Source of the DNA: Streptomyces cynarae
Lineage (GTDB): Bacteria; Actinomycetota; Actinomycetes; Streptomycetales; Streptomycetaceae
DNA length: 64,000 bases
Assembly (NCBI RefSeq): GCF_025642135.1
Contig: NZ_CP106793.1
Location: forward strand, 7,656,001 to 7,720,000
Direction: 5' to 3'
This document shows positions 1-9,219 of the stretch, piece by piece (positions within the stretch are counted from its first letter, which is position 1; every line of letters starts with the position of its first letter). The position numbers and the translations under genes were made by a program. The notes beneath the pieces are model-generated. The model searched no databases. It was given only the letters and a program-made list of their open reading frames with translations, and had not been told where the DNA came from.

Positions 1-933
1 CGCCGCCAGCGCCACGGCCAGCAGCCCGAAGGCACCGGCCGCACCCCCGCCCAGCACATGGTCCACGCCCGCGGCCGTCTGGTCGGTCAGCACCGAGGCG
101 CCCCACAGCCCGAGGACCTGCACGGCCACGAAGGACACCACGAGCCCGAGCAGCGTGCACCAGAACATCCGGGACCGTGCGGTGCCGCGCGGCAGATAGC
201 GGCTGAAGTCGCTGGCGTACGGCGCCCAGGACAGCGACAGGCTGAGCGCGATGGTGCTGGTCAGCACGAAGGCGCCCACGCGGTCGGCGCCGTGCGCGGT
301 GCCCGTCCAGGCGGGGTGCACGCTGCCCGCCATGCGCAGGGCGATCAGTGCGAAGGCGGCCGCCAGCACGAACGTCATGACGAGCTGCAACCGGTGGATC
401 GCCTCGTAGCCGAGGACCCCGAGGGCTCCTTGGGCGAGCATCACCACCAGGACGCCCAGCCAGAACGGCCAGCCGGCGAGCCGGGCCAGCGCATCGCCGC
501 CGAACAGCCCGATCAGCGCGTCCCAGGCGATCGAGGACAGCCACTGCAGCACCCCGGGCAGCACCACCGCGCGCCCGAACGCCAGCCGGGCCAGCGGCAG
601 CTGGCCGGCTCCGGTGCGGCTGCCCCAGGTGCTCATATAGGCGGTGGGCACCGCGCCCAGCACCGTGCCGAGGACGACGGCGGCGAGCGCGGTGGTGAAG
701 TCCAGGCCGAGCGCGATGCCGATGGTCCCGGTGAACACGCCGGTCATGGTCAGATTGGGGGCGAACCACACGGTGAACAGCCGGCCCGCCCCGCCGTAAC
801 GATTCGTCTCGGGGACCGGCTCGATGCCGTGGCCCTCGACCCTGAGGTCGCCGGGAGCGGCGGGCATCCGCCCGTCGAAGACGGTTCTCCGGCCGCCCGT
901 GGGCAGCCCGCCCGAGACATGCGCCGATGGCAT
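1..933 (-). CDS. NCS1-family permease, probable thiamine precursor (HMP) transporter, partial
   Basis: Membrane permease of the nucleobase:cation symporter-1 family, which imports cytosine, purines, allantoin or thiamine precursors. The frame is open from the left edge to an ATG at 933, giving 311 codons; the C-terminal part lies outside the window. The conserved N-terminal NCS1 segment is visible (NRYGGAGRLFTVWFAPNLTM), followed by several hydrophobic helices. An ATG at 942 is in frame, but the GGAGGG at 943-948 sits 9 nt before 933 and favours 933. The gene lies directly behind a TPP riboswitch, which argues for uptake of hydroxymethylpyrimidine or thiamine (CytX-like) rather than cytosine. 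The family call is secure; the substrate is inferred from the riboswitch. Confidence 0.85.
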   Translation of the reverse strand, partial: MPSAHVSGGLPTGGRRTVFDGRMPAAPGDLRVEGHGIEPVPETNRYGGAGRLFTVWFAPNLTMTGVFTGTIGIALGLDFTTALAAVVLGTVLGAVPTAYMSTWGSRTGAGQLPLARLAFGRAVVLPGVLQWLSSIAWDALIGLFGGDALARLAGWPFWLGVLVVMLAQGALGVLGYEAIHRLQLVMTFVLAAAFALIALRMAGSVHPAWTGTAHGADRVGAFVLTSTIALSLSLSWAPYASDFSRYLPRGTARSRMFWCTLLGLVVSFVAVQVLGLWGASVLTDQTAAGVDHVLGGGAAGAFGLLAVALAA

Positions 934-942
934 GAAAGACAT

Positions 943-1013
943 CCCTCCGCCAGTACGAACTGGTTCAGGTTCGACGGGTGTGATCTCAGCCCGCAGTTGG
1001 GGCACCCCGTGTC
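943..1013 (-). promoter_or_regulatory. TPP riboswitch (THI element)
   Basis: Read on the minus strand, the segment holds the canonical thiamine-pyrophosphate aptamer landmarks in order: GGGGTGCC (1009-1001), CTGAGA (989-984), the thi-box GAACCTGAACC (972-962), and a closing GGCGGAGGG helix strand that contains the ribosome binding site of the permease. Overlap of the 3' helix with the Shine-Dalgarno sequence suggests control of translation initiation: bound TPP would hide the ribosome site. This is the standard arrangement in actinobacteria. Confidence 0.93.
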
Positions 1014-1109
1014 CGGTACGGCGGCAAGACTAACCCGAGGACGGGTGTCAGCCATACGTGAGGGCCGCTGCCGGGTCGGTCAGCGGCCCTCGATGTCTCG
1101 TCGTGGCGC

Positions 1110-2441
1110 TCAGCGCCGGGTGTAGATGAAGCCGAGCTTGTCGACCTCGTCACCGGAGCGCCCGTGGAACCCTGCGATCTGCCAGCCGGCGGGCGCCGTA
1201 CGGGTCACGCAGTCGGACGTCGTGGTACCACCCGCCAGGCTGCGGCCGAGGTTGGTCGTGAACTTCGCGGAGAAGATCCTCGTGCGGCCGTCGTACTGGC
1301 CCTCGCAGAGCTGCGCGCCCGTCACGTACTCGTCGCTGCCCAGCGTCAGCGAGGACGCGGTACCGCCCGTGCCGCCGTGGGCGAGCGTGGTGCCGCCCGT
1401 CAGCGTCACGCCGACCTGGTCGACACGGGAGCCGCTGCGCAGCGAGATGCCGGTCGCCCGGGCGCCTGCCGGGACGCTGTCGATGTCGTCGTAGTAGTCG
1501 CCGTGCGGCCCGCCGAACTGGTCGCTGAGCTGGAAGGCGGAGTTGCGCGCCCAGCTGAACGTCGCGGTGATCGGGTCGTGGTCGGAGAGCATCTTGCCGT
1601 CGTCCGTGAGGAACCCGGTGTGCTCGTTGTTGTACGCGGTGGCGCCCAGTGAGACCAGTCTGCTGCCCCGGTAGAGGATCTTGTCGACGACCTCGCAGCT
1701 GTTGGTGACCGCGTTCTCGTCGCAGAGCAGCGGGTCGCTGCCCTTGGCGGGTGGGGTGCCGCCGCGCACCAGCTTGACCCAGGCGTCGGTGAGGCCGTTC
1801 GCAGCGGCGAACTCGGCGATCGTGTCACCCGAGCGCGTGTAGCGGGTGTTGGTGTCGCCCATGACGACGACCGCGTTGCCCGCGGAGTGGGTCTTGATGA
1901 AGTCCGTCAGCTGGTTGAGGTTGTCCGCCCGTGAGGCCAGATCGCCGTCGTTCGTCCCGGCGTTGGTGTGCAGGTTGTAGAAGTCGACGTAGACGCCCTC
2001 GGCCAGGCGCTCCCGCATGAACGTGAAGCCCTTGGGGGTGAGGCAGTCGCCCGAGTCGTACTGGCACGAGTTCCAGTGGACGCGCTCGAAGTCGTCGGTG
2101 TCGTACGGGACTGCGGACAGCGTGTTGAGTCCGCTGCCGACGCCGGCGCCGCCGCTGGTGGGCGTGCGGTACGGGTGGGAGTCGGAGGCGTACAGGTACG
2201 CGTGGTAGTTGAAGTCCTCCTGGACCTGGACGATGTCGTACGGGCCGAGGCGTGAGCCGATCGTCGTGGTGCTCGACTGGCGCGGTGTCGGGGCGCTGGA
2301 GATGCCCTCGGGGAGACCGGCGACGTTGTAGCTGAGCACGCGGAACGTGCCCGAGTCGGCCGCCGCGGCAGTGGGCGCGGTGACCGTGAGACCGCCGAGC
2401 GCGGCGGCGGCCACCGCGAGGGTGGCGAGGAGTCTGCGCAT
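1110..2441 (-). CDS. Secreted endonuclease/exonuclease/phosphatase-family protein with jacalin-like lectin domain
   Basis: A 443-residue exported protein. Residues 1-28 form a signal peptide (MRRLLATLAVAAAALGGLTV, then an Ala-rich cleavage region). The middle carries the DNase I/sphingomyelinase-like fold: FRVLSYNVAG near the start, VQVQEDFN, the catalytic-site string VVVMGDTNTR and the terminal SDHDPITATF. The last 140 residues (from FGGPHGDYYDDI) have the Gly-rich repeats of a jacalin-like beta-prism lectin. The start at 2441 is chosen over an ATG at 2486 because AGGAG lies 9 nt upstream and the signal peptide begins there. The substrate could be nucleic acid, sphingomyelin or another phosphodiester; the sequence does not decide. 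Confidence 0.85.
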   Translation of the reverse strand: MRRLLATLAVAAAALGGLTVTAPTAAAADSGTFRVLSYNVAGLPEGISSAPTPRQSSTTTIGSRLGPYDIVQVQEDFNYHAYLYASDSHPYRTPTSGGAGVGSGLNTLSAVPYDTDDFERVHWNSCQYDSGDCLTPKGFTFMRERLAEGVYVDFYNLHTNAGTNDGDLASRADNLNQLTDFIKTHSAGNAVVVMGDTNTRYTRSGDTIAEFAAANGLTDAWVKLVRGGTPPAKGSDPLLCDENAVTNSCEVVDKILYRGSRLVSLGATAYNNEHTGFLTDDGKMLSDHDPITATFSWARNSAFQLSDQFGGPHGDYYDDIDSVPAGARATGISLRSGSRVDQVGVTLTGGTTLAHGGTGGTASSLTLGSDEYVTGAQLCEGQYDGRTRIFSAKFTTNLGRSLAGGTTTSDCVTRTAPAGWQIAGFHGRSGDEVDKLGFIYTRR

Positions 2442-2660
2442 GGGGAACGGCTCCTGGGGGGTGACGGGAGGGAGTGTTGCGCGCATGTCAAAACGTAGCG
2501 GGCGGGTGTGCGGGAGAATGCGCTTTCTCCGCTTCCGGTGAAGATTTCACCTGCCGGTCGTCGCGGTGTCGGCGACGCCGAGGCACCGGTGTCCGGTGCG
2601 GGAAGGTCCGCGGCGGGCACTGCCGGGGCGGCGCCCACCGGGCGCCCCCCGACTCCGCCC

Positions 2661-3317
2661 TCAGGCCGCGTGCTCCCGCACCTCTTCCGCCAGCTTCTTG
2701 TCGAGTGCGGCGCGCACCAACGCCGCTGCCAGCACCGCCGGTTCGGTGTCCTTCGCCAGCTCCAGCAGCTTCTCCGGGTCCTTCGGCAGCCCCAGACGCT
2801 CCGCACCCGACAGTGCCTTCGCGTCCAGGTAGGGGGCCACCTCCGGCCATACGCGCTGCACCTCGCGCAGGAAGATGTCCGCGCCGGCCGGTCCGATCCC
2901 CGGTACCTCCTGCAACAGTCGGCGCAGGGCGGAGACGTCGCCGTCGGCCTCTTTCCGCAGCCGTCGCAGGTCTCCGCCCCAACGCTCCGTCAGCAACTCG
3001 GCACCGTCGCCCAGTTGGGTCGCCGTCCGCTCGTCGTATCGCCGGTAGCCGCCCCGCCCCAGCGCGTCGACCCGCTCCTGCCAGTCCGCCTGCGCCATGT
3101 GGCGCGGGTCCTTCAGGCCCGCCTCCTGAAGCGCCCGCACCGTGGCCAGGGCGATCGAGGAGCGGATGCGGGCGCTGAGCAGCAGGGCCATCAACAGCAG
3201 CCGGTACAGCGGCTGCGGGGCGTCCTTGAGCCGGATCCCCGCGTCCTCCGCGTAGGTCTGCCCGTGCTCGCCGACGAGTTCCCGGATCACCTCGGCGGCT
3301 CTGTCGTCCCGGCCCAT
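2661..3317 (-). CDS. HhH-GPD-type DNA repair protein (endonuclease III-like)
   Basis: A 218-residue cytoplasmic protein resembling endonuclease III-like glycosylases found in actinobacteria. The helix-hairpin-helix is visible as LQEVPGIGPAGADIFLREVQ around residues 136-155. I do not see a C-terminal four-cysteine iron-sulfur cluster, nor a clear Lys/Asp catalytic pair of classical Nth, so the activity may differ from endonuclease III. It follows the DUF3140 gene by only 7 nt and is probably cotranscribed with it, dps and whiB. That context suggests a role in DNA maintenance under stress. Confidence 0.75.
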   Translation of the reverse strand: MGRDDRAAEVIRELVGEHGQTYAEDAGIRLKDAPQPLYRLLLMALLLSARIRSSIALATVRALQEAGLKDPRHMAQADWQERVDALGRGGYRRYDERTATQLGDGAELLTERWGGDLRRLRKEADGDVSALRRLLQEVPGIGPAGADIFLREVQRVWPEVAPYLDAKALSGAERLGLPKDPEKLLELAKDTEPAVLAAALVRAALDKKLAEEVREHAA

Positions 3318-3324
3318 GGCGGCC

Positions 3325-3663
3325 TCACCGTGACGCCTTGAGCGGGTCGTGCCCCAGCGTCATGAGCCGGTGGCGCCGGTGCTCGTCCTCGGCCTCCGGC
3401 TCGTTCTCCACGTCCACCTCGGAGGTGACCGTGTCCACCACCTTGCGCATCACCCGGACGTCGTCGTCGGTGAGATCGGTGCGCCGCTTCTGAAGAATCG
3501 ACAGGACATGCCGCCCGGTGGGCGTGCCCGCCTCCTCCGGCAGTGGCTCGCTCTCCTCGTCGGCGTCCCGGACCCGCAGCCAGGCCGCCAGTTCCTGGGA
3601 GGTCATGTTCACCACCCGGTGGAAGTCCTCCCACAGCGCGTCCATCTCCAGGGCGTCCGTCAT
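3325..3663 (-). CDS. DUF3140 family protein
   Basis: A 112-residue acidic, charged, soluble protein with the DUF3140 signature. It contains ALWEDFHRVVNMTSQELAAW at the N-terminus, then a Glu-rich linker, GRHVLSILQKRRTDLTDDDV and VMRKVVDTVTSE. The function of the family is unknown. AGAGGAG lies just ahead of the ATG. The gene starts 43 nt after dps and ends 7 nt before the HhH repair gene, so it looks like the third gene of a whiB-dps-DUF3140-HhH transcription unit. Confidence 0.85.
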   Translation of the reverse strand: MTDALEMDALWEDFHRVVNMTSQELAAWLRVRDADEESEPLPEEAGTPTGRHVLSILQKRRTDLTDDDVRVMRKVVDTVTSEVDVENEPEAEDEHRRHRLMTLGHDPLKASR

Positions 3664-3706
3664 GGCGTACTCCTCTCCACCCTCGATGGTCGGGTTCCGC
3701 TCGGTC

Positions 3707-4189
3707 TCACTCCTCGCGCGGCCAGTTCTCGGCCTCGAACATCCAGCGCTGCTTCTCCAGCTCCGCGGTGATCCCGATCAGCAGGTCCTGGGTGACGGGA
3801 TCCGCCTCCGCGGTGGCGTCGATCCGCTTGCGCAGCCGCCCGATCGCCGCTTCCAGCGACTCCACCATCAGGCCCACGACCTCGGTGTCCCGCAGCCAGC
3901 CCTCCTTCGTGCCGGGCAGGCCGTAGGCGGACGCGATGGTCTCCGGTCGGCCGTCCGGCGGCACGCCGAGCGCGGACGCACGCTCGGCCACCGTGTCGGC
4001 GTACGAGCGCGCCGTGCCGACCACCTCGTCGAGCTGGAGGTGGATCGAACGGAACCTGGGTCCGACGATGTTCCAGTGGGCCTGCTTCCCGACCAGGGAC
4101 AGCCCGAGCAGATCCACCAGGGTCTCCTGCAGGGCCTCCCCGGTGACCCGGCGTGCGGGTTCGGGCAGCGTGCTGTGCACCACGGTCAT
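3707..4189 (-). CDS. dps: Dps-family DNA starvation protein / ferritin-like
   Basis: A 160-residue ferritin-like protein that oxidises and stores iron and protects DNA in stress. Dps hallmarks are visible: LVGKQAHWNIVGPRFRSIHL with the ferroxidase His, LDEVVGTARSYADTVAERAS with the Asp/Glu ligands, and a C-terminal helix LEKQRWMFEAENWPREE. The start at 4189 overlaps the stop of the whiB-type gene as ATGA, which indicates translational coupling, and GGAGAAG lies upstream. A longer in-frame reading up to 4309 only runs antiparallel-frame through whiB and is rejected. The N-terminal tail is short, without a Lys-rich DNA-binding extension. Confidence 0.93.
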   Translation of the reverse strand: MTVVHSTLPEPARRVTGEALQETLVDLLGLSLVGKQAHWNIVGPRFRSIHLQLDEVVGTARSYADTVAERASALGVPPDGRPETIASAYGLPGTKEGWLRDTEVVGLMVESLEAAIGRLRKRIDATAEADPVTQDLLIGITAELEKQRWMFEAENWPREE

Positions 4190-4443
4190 CGCGCGCTTCT
4201 CCTTGTCGGTCGGTCTCTTGTGGCACGGAGCAGTTCGGCGCGCTCCTGTTCGCCGGTGCCGCCCCACACGCCCGCCGTCTGCCCGCTGCCCAACGCCCAG
4301 TCCAGGCACTCGCCCAGGACGGGGCAGCGGCGGCAGACGCGCTTGGCGGCGGCGGTCTCCTCGACGGCGGGTCCCGCCGTCCCGACGGGGAAGAACAGCT
4401 CGGGGTCCTCACCCACGCACGCCGCTTGCCGCAACCACTCCAT
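4186..4443 (-). CDS. WhiB-family transcriptional regulator
   Basis: An 85-residue WhiB-like iron-sulfur protein. The four cluster cysteines are seen as AAC near residue 9, then CRRCPVLGEC (C-x2-C-x5-C), followed by the GVWGG turn and the basic C-terminal stretch that contacts DNA. Family members bind a 4Fe-4S cluster and work with the principal sigma factor in sensing redox state or NO. The stop overlaps the dps start by ATGA, tying its expression to Dps. The upstream region contains a 21-bp tandem duplication. No strong Shine-Dalgarno precedes the ATG, so the start is slightly uncertain. Confidence 0.93.
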   Translation of the reverse strand: MEWLRQAACVGEDPELFFPVGTAGPAVEETAAAKRVCRRCPVLGECLDWALGSGQTAGVWGGTGEQERAELLRATRDRPTRRSAR

Positions 4444-4489
4444 GCGCGCCCGGGTCCCCAGGACCGATCAGGTGAAACCCGGCGGGAGC

Positions 4490-4531
4490 GCAGTCCCTTC
4501 CGCTGCACCAGCAGTCCCTTCCCCTGCACCA
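4490..4531. repeat. 21-bp tandem duplication upstream of the whiB-type gene
   Basis: Two adjacent 21-bp units (4490-4510 and 4511-4531) differ at a single base. They lie between the divergent whiB-type and thiolase genes, 47-88 nt upstream of the WhiB start codon. The spacing of two helical turns would put both copies on the same DNA face, which suits a regulator site, but replication slippage alone could also explain it. Confidence 0.8.
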
Positions 4532-4562
4532 CCGGTGAGCTTCCCGGCGACCGCCCGGCGGT

Positions 4563-4594
4563 CTATAGTTCGAAACTAGCGGTGCTAATTAACT
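4563..4594. promoter_or_regulatory. Putative promoter/operator of the thiolase gene
   Basis: A TATAGT hexamer (a good -10) is followed by the short inverted repeat TAGCGGTGCTA inside an unusually AT-rich patch for this genome. It lies 40-70 nt before the thiolase GTG. The combination looks like a promoter overlapped by a repressor site; no local TetR or MarR gene is present to pair with it. Confidence 0.4.
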
Positions 4595-4633
4595 GGCTCC
4601 GCTCCATCGCCGAGGCCGGTCAGGAGTCCCGTC

Positions 4634-5827
<1,194 letters not shown>

Positions 5828-5936
5828 GAGAAGCAGGGCGCGGGGCAGGGTTGTTCAGGGCGCCGCCTCACCGGAGGCCCATCTGGCGAGACGCCCCTGA
5901 CGTGGCCAGATGCGTGGGCATAGCATCGGTCCCCGC

Positions 5937-6710
5937 ATGAACACGATGACGCTCTGGGACATATCGCCGTGGGGGTTCGCCGCGCTGGCCGCCGCCGCGC
6001 TGCTCGTCGGCTTCTCCAAGACCGCCGTGAGCGGCGCCAACACGGTCAGCCTCGCCGTTTTCGCCGCCGTCCTGCCCGCCCGGGCCTCGACCGGCGTCCT
6101 GCTGCCGATCCTGATCGTCGGTGACGTCCTCGCCGTCCTCACCTACCGCCGCCACGCCCACTGGCCCACCCTGTGGCGCCTGTTCCCGGCGGTCGCCGCG
6201 GGCGTCGTCGTCGGCACGCTGTTCCTGGTGTGGGCCGACGACGCGGTCGTACGGACCTCGATCGGCGCGATCCTGCTGCTGATGGCGGCGGTCACGGTGT
6301 GGCGCCGCCGACATGCCGACCGGGACGACGAACCCGACGCGGTGACCACTCGCGCCGGCCGCATCAAGGCCCGCTCCTACGGCGTGCTCGGCGGCTTCAC
6401 CACGATGGTGGCGAACGCCGGCGGCCCCGTGATGTCGATGTACCTGCTCTCCGCCGGCTTCCGCAAACTGGGCTTCCTCGGCACCTCGGCCTTCTTCTTC
6501 CTGATCGTCAACGTCTCCAAGGTGCCCTTCAGCGTCGGCCTCGGCCTGATCGACGGCCGCTCCCTGCTGCTGGACGCGGCGCTCGCGGTGTTCGTGCTGC
6601 CGGGCGCCGCCATCGGCAGGTGGGCGGTGGACCGGATCAACCAGCGCCTGTTCGAGCAGCTGGTGATCGCGGCGACCGTGGTGGGCGCCCTCCAGCTCCT
6701 GCTGCGCTGA
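5937..6710 (+). CDS. TauE/SafE (TSUP) family membrane exporter
   Basis: A 257-residue integral membrane protein of the sulfite exporter TauE/SafE group, which moves sulfite, sulfonates or other organic anions. It has about eight hydrophobic helices and the family's GFSKTAVSG-type motif in the first helix (residues 23-31), repeated in the second half as GGFTTMVANAGGPVM. No good ribosome site marks the start: 5937 is chosen because the first helix follows immediately, but 5910 and 5946 are possible. It is not obviously linked to the neighbouring genes. Confidence 0.85.
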   Translation: MNTMTLWDISPWGFAALAAAALLVGFSKTAVSGANTVSLAVFAAVLPARASTGVLLPILIVGDVLAVLTYRRHAHWPTLWRLFPAVAAGVVVGTLFLVWADDAVVRTSIGAILLLMAAVTVWRRRHADRDDEPDAVTTRAGRIKARSYGVLGGFTTMVANAGGPVMSMYLLSAGFRKLGFLGTSAFFFLIVNVSKVPFSVGLGLIDGRSLLLDAALAVFVLPGAAIGRWAVDRINQRLFEQLVIAATVVGALQLLLR

Positions 6711-6711
6711 G

Positions 6712-7500
6712 CTATCGGAGCAGCGCGGGCAGGTCCGCGAAGGAGTCCAGGACGTGGTGGGGCTCGCCGCCTACGTCCCGGTGGGTCTGCGGCAGGTACT
6801 TGCCGGTCTTCACGAGGACTCCGGTGAGCCCGGCACGCTGGGCCGCGAGCACGTCGGACTCGATGTCGTCGCCCACCATGAGCGCCTGGTCGGCGGCCAC
6901 CCCGAGGCGGGTCAGCGCGGCCTCGAAGAAGGCGGGCGACGGCTTTCCGGTGACCTCGGCCTCCGTGTGCGCGGCCTTCTCCAGGCCGAGCAGGAACGCC
7001 CCCGAGTCCAACTGCAACCCCCGGTCCGTGCGCCAGTACAGGTTGCGGTGCATGGCGACCAGCCGCGCGCCCTGCTGGAGGTGGCCGAAGGCCCGGTTGA
7101 GCGCCGCGTAGTCGAACTCGGGACCGGCGCCACCGAGGACCACCACGTCCGGGACGGTGTCCTCGTCGTCGACGAGACAGACGTCCGCCAGGTCCTCCCG
7201 GATGTCACCGCTGGTGAGCAGCGAGCACCGCGCCCCCGGGCGGTGCTCGGCGAGGTACGCGGCGGTGACGGCGGGCGCGGTGAGGATGTCCTCGGCGGCC
7301 ACGGGGAAGCCGGCCGCGGACAGGGTCTCGGCGATCGAGGCACGGGTGCGGGACGTCGTGTTGGTGACGAGGGCGACCGCGTAGCCGGACTCACGGATCT
7401 CCCCCAGCGCGTCGACCGTGCCCGGCAGCGGCCGCCACGAGACGGTGAGGACGCCGTCGATGTCGATGAGGACGGCACGCACTGCGTCGATGTCGGGCAT
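6712..7500 (-). CDS. HAD-IIA family hydrolase (NagD/LHPP-like phosphatase)
   Basis: A 262-residue haloacid dehalogenase-type phosphatase. Motif I is DIDGVL (usual DxDG) near residue 12, motif II VTNTTSRT, the lysine motif VTGKPSP, and motif III MVGDDIESDVLAAQRAG. The cap between motifs II and III is the IIA type, as in NagD, pyridoxal phosphatase and LHPP. The true substrate is unknown. The ATG at 7500 begins the conserved fold; it converges with the TSUP gene, whose stop is 1 nt away. Confidence 0.88.
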   Translation of the reverse strand: MPDIDAVRAVLIDIDGVLTVSWRPLPGTVDALGEIRESGYAVALVTNTTSRTRASIAETLSAAGFPVAAEDILTAPAVTAAYLAEHRPGARCSLLTSGDIREDLADVCLVDDEDTVPDVVVLGGAGPEFDYAALNRAFGHLQQGARLVAMHRNLYWRTDRGLQLDSGAFLLGLEKAAHTEAEVTGKPSPAFFEAALTRLGVAADQALMVGDDIESDVLAAQRAGLTGVLVKTGKYLPQTHRDVGGEPHHVLDSFADLPALLR

Positions 7501-7594
7501 GCCAGGACGATAACGAGCAGGGTGCCGGACGGCCGTACGGCATGCGGGAAGGTTCCTGCCCAACGTGCTCCGAGGCAGCCGTACCCTCGTCGTC

Positions 7595-8341
7595 ATGCCC
7601 CCGCACGTCCTGATCCTCGGCGGCACCACCGAGGCACGCGAACTCGCCGCGGCGCTGGCGTCCCGTCCCGGCGTCCGCGTGACCACGTCCCTGGCCGGAC
7701 GGGTGTCCCGGCCGGGGACCCTCGACGGGGAGGTACGCGTCGGGGGCTTCGGCGGCGCGGAGGGGCTGGCCGCCTGGTTGCGTGAGCACCGCGTGGACGC
7801 CGTGGTCGACGCCACGCACCCGTTCGCCGCGGGCATCACGGACAACACGGCACGCGCCGCCGCGGCCACCGGCGTCCCCGCCGTGGTGCTCCGCAGACCC
7901 GGCTGGAGCGCCGGTCCCGGCGACCGCTGGCACGAGGCGGCCTCGCTCACCGGCGCGGCGGACCGTCTGCCGCGGCTCGGCCGGCACGTCTTCCTCACCA
8001 CCGGCCGAGGGGGCCTCGCCGCCTTCGCGCACCTGACCGACCTGCACTTCCTCCTGCGGTCGGTGGACCCGCCCGAGCCGCCCATGCCACCGCACACGCG
8101 GGTACTGCTGGCGCGTGGACCGTTCACGGTCGAGGACGAGACGGCGCTCCTGCGCGAGCACCGCATCGACGTCCTCGTCACCAAGGACAGCGGGGGAGAG
8201 GCGACCGCCGCGAAGCTGACGGCCGCCAGAGAACTCGGCCTGTCGGTCGTCGTCGTACGCCGCCCTCCGCTGCCGCAGGGCGTGACGGCGGTGCCCGACG
8301 TGGCGGGCGTGCTGGCCCGGCTGGGGCTCAGCGGCTCCTGA
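7595..8341 (+). CDS. cobK: Precorrin-6A reductase
   Basis: A 248-residue enzyme of cobalamin synthesis that reduces precorrin-6A (or the cobalt form) to 6B with NADPH. CobK/CbiJ features are clear: HVLILGGTTEARELA at the N-terminus (nucleotide-binding turn), VDATHPFAAGIT, and the C-terminal LVTKDSGGEATAAKLTAARE. The start is the ATG at 7595, where the Rossmann-like strand begins. It faces cobF tail to tail; no other cobalamin gene and no cobalamin riboswitch is in view. Confidence 0.93.
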   Translation: MPPHVLILGGTTEARELAAALASRPGVRVTTSLAGRVSRPGTLDGEVRVGGFGGAEGLAAWLREHRVDAVVDATHPFAAGITDNTARAAAATGVPAVVLRRPGWSAGPGDRWHEAASLTGAADRLPRLGRHVFLTTGRGGLAAFAHLTDLHFLLRSVDPPEPPMPPHTRVLLARGPFTVEDETALLREHRIDVLVTKDSGGEATAAKLTAARELGLSVVVVRRPPLPQGVTAVPDVAGVLARLGLSGS

Positions 8342-8347
8342 CGACGG

Positions 8348-8368
8348 CGGGGGCACGGTCGGCCCCCG
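8348..8368. terminator. Hairpin between convergent cobK and cobF
   Basis: A perfect 7-bp GC stem (CGGGGGC with GCCCCCG) and a 7-nt loop lie in the 60-nt gap between the two converging stops. It is placed to terminate both transcripts; there is no T-tract, as is common in Streptomyces. Confidence 0.55.
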
Positions 8369-8401
8369 GGTCTCCGAGCCGTCCGCAGCCCGCCCGCCCC
8401 A

Positions 8402-9172
8402 CTACTCCCGGGGACGCCTGCGCAGCAGATACGTGTCCATGATCCAGCCCTTGCGCTCCCGCGCCTCGGCGCGCAGCCGCTCGATGCGCTCGGCCGTCTG
8501 AGCGAGGGGACCGGAGACGAGTATCTCGTCCGGCGTGCCGACGTACGCGCCCCAGTAGATGTCGATGTCCTGGTCCACGTACTTCCGGAACGCCTGGTGC
8601 GCGTCCAGCATCACCACCACGTCGTCGACCCCCTCCGGGAAGCCCTCCGCGAGGCGGCGGCCGGTGGTGATCTGCACCGGCCCGGCGACCCGGTTCAGTC
8701 CCGTGCGGTGCTTCGCGACCAGCGCCGAGACGCTGCTGACGCCCGGCACGACCTCGTACGAGAACGTCACCGCGCCCCGCTCGAGGACCTCCTGGAGGAT
8801 CCCGAGGGTGCTGTCGTACAGCGCGGGATCGCCCCACACCAGGAACGCGCCGCTCTCGTCCTCGCCCAGCTCATCGGCGATGAGCCGCTCGTAGATCCCG
8901 GCGCGCGCCGAGCGCCAGTCGCCGACCGCGGGGGAGTAGGCGGCACCGCCCGCGGCCCGGTCCCGCTCGGGATCGCGCGCCTCGACCAGGCGGTACGACC
9001 GCTCGGGCAGGTGTGCGTCGAGGATGTCACGGCGCAGCTGCACCAGGTCGGACTTCACCTCGCCCTTGTCGAGGAGGAAGAACACGTCCGTGCTCTTCAG
9101 CGCCTTCACCGCCTGCAGGGTCAGCTGGTCGGGGTCGCCCGCCCCGATGCCGATGACATGAATCTTTCGCAC
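8402..9172 (-). CDS. cobF: Precorrin-6A synthase (deacetylating)
   Basis: A 256-residue SAM-dependent methyltransferase of aerobic corrin synthesis, adding the C1 methyl with loss of acetate. It starts KIHVIGIGAGDPDQLTLQA, the family's SAM-binding loop, and has FLVWGDPALYDST and VVPGVSSVSALVAKHR, typical of CobF and related tetrapyrrole methylases. The GTG at 9172 is chosen because the conserved first strand starts two residues later. Its presence points to the oxygen-dependent cobalamin route. Confidence 0.93.
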   Translation of the reverse strand: MRKIHVIGIGAGDPDQLTLQAVKALKSTDVFFLLDKGEVKSDLVQLRRDILDAHLPERSYRLVEARDPERDRAAGGAAYSPAVGDWRSARAGIYERLIADELGEDESGAFLVWGDPALYDSTLGILQEVLERGAVTFSYEVVPGVSSVSALVAKHRTGLNRVAGPVQITTGRRLAEGFPEGVDDVVVMLDAHQAFRKYVDQDIDIYWGAYVGTPDEILVSGPLAQTAERIERLRAEARERKGWIMDTYLLRRRPRE

Positions 9173-9219
9173 GCCCCGAGTCTGCCGTACCCCACCGACA
9201 GTCCCCGCGGCCCACCCCC

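Noticed and set aside
58..1125. A 355-codon plus-strand open frame at the left edge
   Set aside because: Runs antisense through the NCS1 permease and the TPP riboswitch; no coding features.
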